Origin: Torreya grandis
Taxonomy: Eukaryota; Streptophyta; Pinopsida; Cupressales; Taxaceae
Length of the DNA: 64,000 bases
Direction of reading: 5' to 3'
NCBI GenBank assembly: GCA_037957365.1
Contig: JARHVA010006307.1
Coordinates: 330,001-394,000 of the forward strand
Numbering within the stretch: the first letter of the stretch is position 1; each line of letters opens with the position of its first letter. A program made the translations under genes and the position numbers. The notes beneath the pieces were generated by a model, which was not told where the DNA came from, did not search any database, and saw only the letters and a program-made list of their open reading frames with translations. Positions 33,546 through 42,408 of the stretch are shown here, in pieces.

Positions 33546-36500
33546 TTAATTATGAAGACCAATAGAAATTGAATGAAGATTCAACTTCTCCTTAGTAACC
33601 GGCTTTGTTAGCATATCCGCAGGATTCATGTCTGTATGGATCTTCTCCAGCTTCAACTCACCATCTTCCAATACCTGCCGTATGAAGTGGTACCTTAGCT
33701 GTATGTGCTTGGTTCTAGAATGAAAAGCTGAGTTCTTAGCCAAATGGATTGCATTTTGACTGTCACTATGCAATCTGCAACTCCCATGCTCCCTTCCAAG
33801 CTCTTCCATGAACCGTGTCATCCATATCATCTCCTTGCTAGCTTCTGTAGCTGCAATGTATTCTGCTTCTGTAGTTGACAAGGCTACAACCTTCTGCAAC
33901 TTAGAAATCCAACTAACTGCCGTTCCACCTACAATAAAAACATAACCTGTAGTGCTCCTCCTGCCATCCAAATCCCCTGCCATATCTGAATCTACATAGC
34001 CATGTAGAGATGTATCTGAACCTCCATAGCATAAGTGTCTACTGCTGGTTCCTCTCAGATATCTAAGGATCCATTGTACTTCTTTCCAATGTTCCTTTCC
34101 TGGATTGGCCATATACCTGCTTACTACTCCCACTGCTTGGGCAATATATGGTCTAGTACACACCATTGCATACATCAAACTTCCTACTGTGGAAGAATAT
34201 GGAACCTTGTTCATGTACTCTACCTCATCATGTGAATTGGGACATTGTTCTTTACTTAACTTGAAATGTCCTGCCAAAGGTGTGCTTACCGGTTTCGCAT
34301 CTTGCATGTTGAACCGTTTCAACACCTTGTCCACATAATCTTCTTGAGACAATATCAACCTGTGATTTTCTCTATCTCTCTTAATGCTCATGCCAAGGAT
34401 TTTCCTAGCTGCTCCTAAATCCTTCATGGCAAATGTTTGAGCTAACTTCTCCTTAAGCTCTGAGATGTCCTGCATGTGAGACCCTGCAACCAGCATGTCA
34501 TCTACATACAACAATAGAATAATGTATCTACCATTATCAAATCTCTTAAAATATACACAATGGTCTGATTGACACCTACTGAAACCATGCTCAGTCATAA
34601 ACCTGTCAAATTTCAAGTACCATTGCCTTGGAGCTTGCTTGAGGCCATACAAGCTTTTCCTTAACCTGCACACTAGTTTCTCCTTACCCTTGACTTCGAA
34701 ACCTTCTGGCTGTTCCATGTAAATTTCCTCATCTAAATCTCCATGAAGAAATGCTGTTTTAACATCTAGCTGCTCGAGATGCAAATCCTCAAAAGCAACC
34801 AAAGATAATACAACCCTTATAGAAGTCATCTTAACAACTGGAGAAAAAATTTCGCCAAAGTCAATACCTGGCTTTTGTGCAAAACCTTTTACAACCAATC
34901 TGGCCTTGTATCTCATCTGACCATCCTCACCTTCCTTCAACCTGTAAGTCCACCTGTTCTTCAGTGTTCTCTTACCAGCTGGAAATTCAACCAAATCCCA
35001 TGTTTGGTTCTCTCTTAAGGACTCCATCTCCTCAACCATGCCATGCTCCCACTTACTCCTGGACTCCACCTGTAAAGCTTCTTCAAAACTTTCTGGTTCT
35101 CCACCATCGGTTAGCAATAAATAATATAAAGAAGGAGAGTATCTAATTGGAGGCTTACTTACCCTTTCAGACCTCCTGATTGGTGTCTTGGACTCATTTT
35201 CAACAATCTGTCCATCCAAATTTTCTGACAGTGACCGACCTCGGCCACCTGTAGACCTGTTACTGGCCGACGCCGGTTCTTCCTGGCCGACGCCGGTGCC
35301 TGGTCTGCCGACGTCGGTCTCTGTATGACCGACATCGGTTTCTGTACTGCCGACGCCGGTTCCAAACCTACCGACGTCGGTCTCTGTGTTTTTCTGTAAG
35401 TGATTATTTCTTTTTCCCGCGAGCTCATTTTGGACCATAACTTCGTCCAACTCATTATTGCTCTGCCCAGCTTGATCTAGCTTCCTTGTCTGATCACTGT
35501 ACATCACCCTTTCATTGAAAACAACATCACGGCTCCTGATTACCTTGTTAGTTCCTAGATTCCAAAATCTGAAACCAAAATCATCTGAGCCATAGCCTAT
35601 AAACGTGCACCTCATAGACTTAGCATCAAGCTTCTTTCTATTTTCCTTATCTATGTGCACAAAGGCTTCACAACCAAAAACTCTGAGATATGAGAGATCA
35701 ATCTTTTTACCTGTCCATGCCTCTTCCGGAATTCCACCATCCAGAGCTGTAGAGGGTCCTCTGTTGATCAGGTACACTGCGGTGTCAACTGCTTCTGCCC
35801 AAAACTCTAAGGGTAACCCTGCATGCAATCTCATACATCTTGCACGCTCCATAATAGTCCTGTTCATCCTTTCAGCAATACCATTCTGTTGAGGTGTCCT
35901 TGGAACCGTCCTTTGTCTTCGAATTCCATTCATATAACAATACAATTTGAACTTAAGACTGCAGAACTCACCACCATTATCAGATCTCAAGCACTTTAAT
36001 CTTTTGCCTGTTTCATTCTCAACCATGGCTTTCCATATCTTAAAAGTCTCAAAAACATCAGATTTCTTTTTAATACAGTAGATCCATACCTTTCTTGTGG
36101 CGTCATCTATGAATGTAACATAGTACTGTGATCCGCCAATAGAGGCTACATGAGCCGGTCCCCACACGTCTGTGTGAACAAGCTGCAACTTCTGCCTTTT
36201 CTTAGTAGACCCAGTCTTTAGAAAACTAACCCTTTTCTGTTTTCCAAACACACAATGCTCACAAAATTCTAGATCCATACTTTTCAAATCTGAAAGCATA
36301 CCTTTAGACTTAAGGATAGACATCCCCTTCTCACTCATGTGGCCAAGCCTTGAGTGCCACAATTTAGCATCCATATCTGAAGTAGATAAAACTGAAGGAG
36401 ATTTGTTAGTAATACAATTACACAAATAGAGAGTACCTTCTCTCTTACCTCTGGCCATAACAAGTGCACCCTTGGTCACTTTCCAAGAATCTGCTGTGAG

Positions 36501-37616
36501 AGTTACTGTACAACCCTCATCACCAAGCTTACCTGCAGAAATCAGATTTCTCTTCAAACTAGGAACATGCATCACATCCCTCAACACCCATGTGTTGCCA
36601 TTCTGCATCTTTAGCTGCACTTTACCTTTGCCAATAATCTTACAAGGCTCATCATCCCCCAAGTACACTATTCCAAAATCTCCATGGACATAGTCACTGA
36701 AATATTCTCTGTTAGGGGTAGCATGGAAAGACGCACCAGAATCTAATACCCAAGATTCTATGTTATTATGCAAAGAGAAAATAAGAGCATCCTGTGCAAT
36801 ACCTGCAACCTTTGTCTCTTCCTTTCCTTCATGCTGATTATCCTCCTTAGGCTTTGACCAGCAATCTCTGCTTATGTGCCCCAACTTTCCACAGTTCCAG
36901 CATTGTGGCCTTCTGCCATTCCTGGATTTGGATCTGCCTCTTCCCTTAGACTTAGATCTTGATCTCCTCTTGCTCCTTTCTTTTTGCCTTCCTCTGCTCT
37001 CGAAATTTAAAGCGTTCCCGGATGTCCCAGAAGTCTCTTCTGTGTTTTTCCTGCGTATTTCCTCATTCAAAATAACACTAACCACATCCTCTACTTTTAA
37101 AATATTCGAAGCAGAAGCAGTATTAGAAACTGCCATTACCAAGCCATGCCAGCTTTCAGGCAAAGAACATAAAATTAAAAGAGCCTTTATTTCATCTTCA
37201 AATGAAATATTAACAGAACTTAACTGATTAACAATACCATGGAAATCATTCAGGTGATTAGAAACAGATCCACCTTCTTGCATATGCAAATTAAACAACT
37301 GCTTCATCAAATATACCTTGTTTGAAGCGGAGGGTTTTTCATACAAATTTGCTAACGTGGTCATTAACTCTACCGTAGTTTTTGCCTGTGACAAATTAGA
37401 TATCACAGTGGAGGCCAGACTCAGTCTTATAGAACCAAGAGCCTTTCTGTCAAGAACTTCCCATTCTTCATCCTCCATGTCCTTGGGCTTCTTTGCTATC
37501 CCACCTAACGGTAAGTAAAGATCCTTCTGATACAGATAGTCCTCTATCTGCATTCTCCAGTGCTGATAGTTCTTGCCATTAAACTTTTCCATTCTCAACT
37601 TACTTTCTTCTGCCAT
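33546..37616 (-). CDS. Copia gag-pol polyprotein, intact
   Basis: A 1,356-residue polyprotein that would package the element RNA, process itself, copy the RNA into DNA and integrate it. I chose the first ATG (37616, context AAGCAATGGC); an in-frame TGA lies at 37631-37629, so upstream codons are not used. Domains in order: gag N-terminal region; CCHC zinc knuckle 239-252 (CWNCGKLGHISRDC); aspartic protease DSG at 292-294; GAG-pre-integrase region about 417-470 (LWHSRLGHM); integrase with D483, D546, E582 (exact D-35-E spacing); a 7-residue tandem repeat at about 742-780; reverse transcriptase with YVDD at 1037-1040; RNase H with STTEAEY and SDSQNA (D1285). The length and domain set are normal for plant copia elements. 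No stop, frameshift or lost catalytic residue was seen, so the protein may be functional. Confidence 0.97.
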   Translation of the reverse strand: MAEESKLRMEKFNGKNYQHWRMQIEDYLYQKDLYLPLGGIAKKPKDMEDEEWEVLDRKALGSIRLSLASTVISNLSQAKTTVELMTTLANLYEKPSASNKVYLMKQLFNLHMQEGGSVSNHLNDFHGIVNQLSSVNISFEDEIKALLILCSLPESWHGLVMAVSNTASASNILKVEDVVSVILNEEIRRKNTEETSGTSGNALNFESRGRQKERSKRRSRSKSKGRGRSKSRNGRRPQCWNCGKLGHISRDCWSKPKEDNQHEGKEETKVAGIAQDALIFSLHNNIESWVLDSGASFHATPNREYFSDYVHGDFGIVYLGDDEPCKIIGKGKVQLKMQNGNTWVLRDVMHVPSLKRNLISAGKLGDEGCTVTLTADSWKVTKGALVMARGKREGTLYLCNCITNKSPSVLSTSDMDAKLWHSRLGHMSEKGMSILKSKGMLSDLKSMDLEFCEHCVFGKQKRVSFLKTGSTKKRQKLQLVHTDVWGPAHVASIGGSQYYVTFIDDATRKVWIYCIKKKSDVFETFKIWKAMVENETGKRLKCLRSDNGGEFCSLKFKLYCYMNGIRRQRTVPRTPQQNGIAERMNRTIMERARCMRLHAGLPLEFWAEAVDTAVYLINRGPSTALDGGIPEEAWTGKKIDLSYLRVFGCEAFVHIDKENRKKLDAKSMRCTFIGYGSDDFGFRFWNLGTNKVIRSRDVVFNERVMYSDQTRKLDQAGQSNNELDEVMVQNELAGKRNNHLQKNTETDVGRFGTGVGSTETDVGHTETDVGRPGTGVGQEEPASASNRSTGGRGRSLSENLDGQIVENESKTPIRRSERVSKPPIRYSPSLYYLLLTDGGEPESFEEALQVESRSKWEHGMVEEMESLRENQTWDLVEFPAGKRTLKNRWTYRLKEGEDGQMRYKARLVVKGFAQKPGIDFGEIFSPVVKMTSIRVVLSLVAFEDLHLEQLDVKTAFLHGDLDEEIYMEQPEGFEVKGKEKLVCRLRKSLYGLKQAPRQWYLKFDRFMTEHGFSRCQSDHCVYFKRFDNGRYIILLLYVDDMLVAGSHMQDISELKEKLAQTFAMKDLGAARKILGMSIKRDRENHRLILSQEDYVDKVLKRFNMQDAKPVSTPLAGHFKLSKEQCPNSHDEVEYMNKVPYSSTVGSLMYAMVCTRPYIAQAVGVVSRYMANPGKEHWKEVQWILRYLRGTSSRHLCYGGSDTSLHGYVDSDMAGDLDGRRSTTGYVFIVGGTAVSWISKLQKVVALSTTEAEYIAATEASKEMIWMTRFMEELGREHGSCRLHSDSQNAIHLAKNSAFHSRTKHIQLRYHFIRQVLEDGELKLEKIHTDMNPADMLTKPVTKEKLNLHSISIGLHN
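35229..35392 (-). repeat. 21-bp in-frame repeat within gag-pol
   Basis: Palindrome variants of CCGACGTCGG start near 35232, 35265, 35285, 35307, 35328, 35349 and 35370; the last five steps are 20-22 bp. They translate as heptads such as TETDVGR, FGTGVGS, TETDVGH and PGTGVGQ, in the linker between integrase and reverse transcriptase. The same palindrome dominates the LTRs, so LTR-derived sequence may have been captured in a tolerant linker. Confidence 0.9.
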
Positions 37617-37704
37617 TGCTTCTCCCACTCAAACAGAAATCCCTGTGAGCAACCTATAATCCGAACACACTACACAGATCTGAACCACCTGTTAGTGAAC
37701 CTGA

Positions 37705-37716
37705 GCTCTGATACCA
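37705..37716 (-). other. tRNA-iMet primer-binding site
   Basis: The minus strand reads TGGTATCAGAGC two bases after the 5' LTR end. This is the standard initiator-methionine site of plant copia elements. It primes minus-strand DNA synthesis. Confidence 0.93.
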
Positions 37717-37718
37717 CT

Positions 37719-38413
37719 TGTTGGGGATCAACCAACAATGGATTACACTTATGAAAGTAATCAATGCGGAAATAAATCAGATAGATAAGTAACTGAAATG
37801 ATAAATAGCACAGAACAAGATATACAAGAAAACACCCTGAAAACTTGTATTAAAAACTCTTTACAATAGGAATACAAATGAAGAACTTTGTTCTTCCACA
37901 CCTCTCTCAGATGCACACAAGATCTCTCACTAGATCTCTATTCCTCAAGAGCTCTCACTAAAGTACAGTCCTTCAAACATTCACAATGTTCTACTCGTAC
38001 TCTATTACACTCTCATACACTTCATCATCATACAATAGCTTAGAAGATCTCTCCTACATATAGAAATAGGAAACTTAAGCATGCTCTTACAACAAACAGT
38101 TAAGCCTCTTCAACAAGGGCTCTAAAAATAACATTGCTAACAATAGAGACGCGAGCATGAGTCTACGACTCAAACTCATCATGCAAACACTCGCTTCTGT
38201 CCTCGGAAATAGCTTTCTGGACACGCAGGTAACCGACGTCGGTTCCTGCCTGTTCGCCTGTGACCGTCGCCGGCCGACCATACTGCCGACGTCGGCGCCT
38301 CTGAACTACAACTGACCGACGTCGGTCGCTCCTGACCGATGCCGGCGTCTGTGTAGACCCGAACCTGTTTGTCTATGCTCCTTGGTGAAGCTTTTAGCTC
38401 CACATACCTAACA
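37719..38413 (-). repeat. 5' LTR of the copia element, full length (695 bp)
   Basis: Minus strand: starts TGTTAGGTATG, ends CCCCAACA. It holds the promoter for gag-pol; a TATA-like CTATATG lies near 38055-38061. Palindromes of the CCGACGTCGG type lie at about 38231-38345. CpG is frequent there although the surrounding genome is poor in CpG. Confidence 0.96.
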
Positions 38414-38640
38414 CTTTCATTATGAAAAAAAACCTCTCCTATATAGATCACTGTCCATGATATGATGTCCTTTGTATAGACTGTGATAGGGTATAAATAT
38501 GCTTTAAGAGTTTTTAAAATACAAAAAGTATCTATGAGTTTATCTATGTATGATGATCTCTTAACAATCTCATTACCCTGCTTGAAAGTCTATACCATTG
38601 AAGTTTCCATTAAGCATGGTTTACCCACTTAACTATAATA
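38414..38640. repeat. Right copy of the 227-bp target duplication
   Basis: Matches 32688-32914 with three substitutions. It follows the intact LTR end directly. The sequence beyond it ('gtgctcttgaag') does not occur on the left side, so the duplication ends exactly at the truncated-LTR junction. Confidence 0.95.
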
Positions 38641-39460
38641 GTGCTCTTGAAGCTAGTTGTAGATGTACATTTGTGTTTATTTATCCCTATCTTAACCTCA
38701 CATGTATCCTTCTTGAGCTCTATATTAAGGTTATTAGTCTCATTTCATGCATTTTATGGTCTAAACAACCTTCACAAACCTAGAAAAGGTCTTAAGACTG
38801 CCAAACCCCTGACTATAACATATTTTAACTTGAAACCAAGCTTGTAGGTATCTTAAGGAAACTTGATTCACTGATTAAAGTCTAATTTATTGAGATTTTT
38901 AATGCACTTATTGTTCTCCTTATGTCACCAAGGAACAAGGGAAAAGTAATAAACTCAATTTTAAGTCTTGCAAGACTTCGGGCTTGAGTTGTTTATATAA
39001 CTACCACTAGAAATAACACAAATAGAAAAGATGTGATCACCATTTTCAAAGTCTACCTAGTGTTAAAATTAAGATAATAGATGCATATAATGTGTTTTAT
39101 TACCAAATTAGCTTGTAGAAAATAAACTATTAGCCATCGAAAATCATGAGAATCAAAAATCACATAACACACACAAGAGAACACTATAGACAAACTCTAA
39201 AATTCTTTGGATATTTGTATTAATTATAGTAACAACTATTTTATAGTTAAAAATGAGGGGGAAACCCATATTTATAGGCTCAAAAAATTCCTAATACAAG
39301 TTTATGTGGGATCACAAAAGGTGCCCAAATACAACCAAGTGGTTAAAATGCAGGTGTAAGGTACTTCTTGGTCAAGTTTCATGACCACTTTGGCTTGATG
39401 GATTCCATATTCATGCCTCTTCTTCATCCCTTTATATAAGTGTATGGCACTTTTCCTCTC
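38641..39460. other. Right flank of the copia element, no gene seen
   Basis: AT-rich. Short frames (38598-38783, 38641-38847) lack motifs. It is the continuation of the pre-insertion target sequence. Confidence 0.4.
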
Positions 39461-39469
39461 ATTTTAGTT

Positions 39470-41721
39470 ATAGGATACTTCTTCCTTGTATACAATTTCT
39501 CTATATTCCTATCAGCCAATGTCTGTAGTTCCTCTATTGAGAACTCAATTCCCTATCGAGAGTCCTTGAGGTTAATGATATCTGGATTTAGTTGATCCAA
39601 GATTTTTGTGGAAGCTTCCTCAACATATGTAGAGACAATTTTAATACCTTGAGAAGGGATAGGTTGGATATTAGCTTCAACTTTCCCAAAGCTTGAAGGT
39701 AGGCTTTATCCACTTGGAGTATCCTGTAGTGGAGGTCTACATGGCCTATTCCTAATGAGAGGATCATTGTCTTCTTCCTCCTCCTCTTGTGATTCCTCAA
39801 AGTTGGTATTAAACATTCTCCCATGAGTTTTTGGGGTCTAGGGATTCATAATATCCTCTTTCTTCTTCTCCCTATCAAGCCTCATTTCCATCTCGATATT
39901 CTTCCTTGTAACATTTCTAAGGACTACCTAGTCATTCATTACATCCCTATAAGTCCATTTTTTCACCTCGTCTTGGTGCTTGTATTCTATAGCCACATCC
40001 TTTTTGAATTTTAAAAAGTGTCTTGAAATGACATTATTGGGGTCCCATGCCCTGAAATCATCCTTAGGCAATACATATAAGTTTCTATGCCATCCAACTA
40101 CTACAATGTCCTTCCACTCTATGATTTTAGTTCTACCTAAATTTTAATGAGTCTTGTGGGGGACTATCTTATTTTTGTTCTTGAAGGCACCATCAACTCC
40201 CTGTATCAGTTAATAGGCCATCTTCTCTTTGGATAACTTCATCAGGACATACCTTGGAAATGACTAGTTCATCAACTTTGCATATCTTTGAGCTATTTAT
40301 TTTAGCATTAAATTGCATAATAATTCAAATTTAATGCTGATTTTCCTTTGATTAGACATAAATTTTATATTTAAAGATGATTTTTTTTGCCTTTTGACAT
40401 GTGGCACCTTCTAATTATTCTAGGGGCTCTCAACATACAACTTAGTGTGATGACTTCTTTTTACTACACCATTTTATTCATGGTGAGATCTTGGGTGGGG
40501 AACTCTAATTTTTGTTGGTTTTGAGAGTGTCATGCATCATTATTTCAAGTAATTAGAGCTGGCATTAGGGTTCTCACCAAATAAAAAGGTGCAATAGCTA
40601 TATCAAATCCCTTGAAAAGACCTTTTTAATCAACATAGAAGGTATTCCAAGGCACTTCAAGGTTTTTCCTAGGATATACCTTGAAATAAAATTCTAGTAA
40701 TGTGTATTTTCAAGGTATCTCCTAGGAGATATCTCAAAATAAAATTCTAATAGTGTGCATTAGGGTTCTTCCCAAATAAAAAATTGACATGGTTATATCA
40801 AATCCTTTGCAAGGACCTTTACAATCAACATGGAAGGTATTTCAAGGCCCTTCAAGGTATCTCCTAGGAGTACATTGAGATAGAATTCCAATCATGTGAA
40901 TGTTCAAGGTATCTATGAATGGTGGAAGTAATGGCTCCCATAAAGTCCATCTTGTCAGATTTTTACCTTATTACTATCTTCAAAAGGATGACCATAGTGG
41001 ATTTAAAATCATGGATGTTAGGATCTAAGTCTATCCCAAAGATGAATGCTAGCATGGAAAGGGCATCCTTCATATCTTGTGTCATAAAGCTTGTAAGAGG
41101 GATTGGTAGAGGAGGAACTTTGATGTAATTACTCTAAAGGATTGAATTCAATAACTATGGATTATGGGAATGGGTGTCCCAAACATTATATAAGATTTAC
41201 ACACCAAAAATATTAGTGTTAGGATTTCTCAAGAGTTGGAACATCTCCCTTATTACATCAATATTGATGTCCACTCTCAAGTGGTTGCTTGTAATAATGC
41301 CAATCTTAGCATCATAATTTTCAACACATAAGGCAATAATTTTGGGGCATAGGTTCACAAGAGGAACCATGCATTGATACAGTGTGGAGATCAAAATCCT
41401 GTGGCCAAATGACTTGGATTCCTTTCTTTGATCCTTCTTGAGCATATGGGCATGGGTGCCTTACCTCAAGCTTTTTGGGTTCTTAGCCAATTTGGGATCA
41501 AAGATCCCATCTACATAATAAAGGACCACTAAGGGGTCCTCACATCACCCCTTAGTGATGTACTTAACATTTGGAACTTTGGGATTTGACTATGTAGGTG
41601 CCAAAGCATATGATTTATTCCTAGTAAATTATGTTGGAGGGTCTTCATGACCACCTGATCCTTAGGTTCTTTGTTTCCTTAGATGTCCTTCACCCCTCAA
41701 CCAAGATATAGAAGTTTCCAT
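39470..41721 (-). pseudogene. ORF3-type retrotransposon protein, broken (copy C)
   Basis: Minus-strand frame starting at ATG 41721 (METSISWLRGEGHLRKQRT). It continues through IFDPKLAKNPKSL and a 82-residue open stretch (41445-41197) with MVPLVNLCPKIIALCVENYD. Next come DALSMLAFIFGID (about 41070), a region with FKKDVAIEYKHQDEVKKW (about 39970) and an acidic run followed by DNDPLI. It aligns by eye with copy D at 2.7-5.8 kb from the first residues. It also aligns with gypsy ORF3 (QFIVPAVHSCPNLVKLCVDW; ILSMMALIFGM). Stops and frameshifts abound. A palindromic repeat (40569-40920) sits inside it. The function of the protein is unknown. Confidence 0.68.
40569..40920. repeat. Palindromic repeat, second locus
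   Basis: Dyads related to AAGGTATCTCCT plus its reverse complement start near 40659, 40712, 40854 and 40906, in pairs 52-53 bp apart. Around them a unit of about 193 bp is repeated twice ('tagggttct.cccaaataaaaa', 'tatcaaatcc.ttg.aaggacctttt'). It interrupts ORF3 copy C. Confidence 0.82.
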
Positions 41722-41950
41722 TCTATAAATCTTTTCAATAATTCATTCTCTATTCTAAGGAAGGCACTATATATCAAATCTTGCTCATAATTTTTTGTAA
41801 TTTTTCACTCAATTATCCTTCCTCAAGATGCTCTACTCAATTTATCAATCCCTCACTCAATTCTCTTCAAAACTTTTTAGGAGTTTAAGTGTTTGGCTCA
41901 TTAATTTAGGAGAGTGGATTTTGTAGGCCAATACATCTAGCATGATCATC

Positions 41951-42170
41951 ATGATGTTTTTATTTGAAATTGGGTGCCCATAAATGCTAAAGGTGACACA
42001 CACACTTGAGGAGTGTCTCATAAGAGATTTATGGTGATGTTTATGGGGGATCATGCAATCATGATGTTTTTATTTGAAATTAGGTTCCCATAAATGCTAA
42101 AGGTGACACACACACTTGAGGAGTTTCTCATAAGAGATTTATGGTGATGTTTATGGGGGATAATGTAATA
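41951..42170. repeat. 110-bp tandem duplication
   Basis: 41951-42060 and 42061-42170 are nearly identical ('atgatgtttttatttgaaatt.ggt.cccataaatgc'). It lies upstream of ORF3 copy C, in sequence related to 5990-6320, which has only one unit. The duplication is therefore specific to this copy. Confidence 0.92.
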
Positions 42171-42408
42171 TGGAGTGCCTAGACATTAATTATAAGGGGA
42201 GTAGGGTAGATAACCATCTACCAATAGATGGTTTAAAGTTAAGGAGGGCCAAGGTGTGGATACCTGGCATATAATGATAGAAACTTGTGCATGTGGTACT
42301 TATTTTTAGGGAAACAACAATAATGAAAGGGGAAACAAATAATAGGCTTCATTGCTACCTAGGCTGGCCCTGAGCTTCCCTCTAACTGTAGAGTAAAAAT
42401 TTACTCTA

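Larger units (their letters stand above)
32915..38413 (-). mobile_element. Ty1/copia LTR retrotransposon, near-complete and young
   Basis: Minus-strand element with 5' LTR 37719-38413, primer-binding site 37705-37716, gag-pol 33546-37616, polypurine tract 33473-33490 and 3' LTR 32915-33472. The 3' LTR lacks its terminal 136 bp. Over the 558 bp present in both LTRs I count seven substitutions, all transitions, and one 1-bp indel. All seven transitions lie in the last 190 bp, around the CpG-rich palindromes. The polyprotein is unbroken. The flanks carry a 227-bp duplication instead of the usual 5 bp. The domain order (integrase before reverse transcriptase) proves Ty1/copia. Overall sequence style suggests the Tork/Tnt1-like lineage; this is family knowledge, not a search. 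Confidence 0.96.

Noticed and set aside
35605..35892. Other plus-strand frames opposite copia gag-pol
   Set aside because: The minus-strand frame has all retrotransposon domains; these are antisense shadows.
36874..37227. 117-codon plus-strand frame opposite gag
   Set aside because: It is antisense to the Arg/Lys/Ser-rich gag region, giving Leu-rich nonsense; shadow of the true minus-strand frame.
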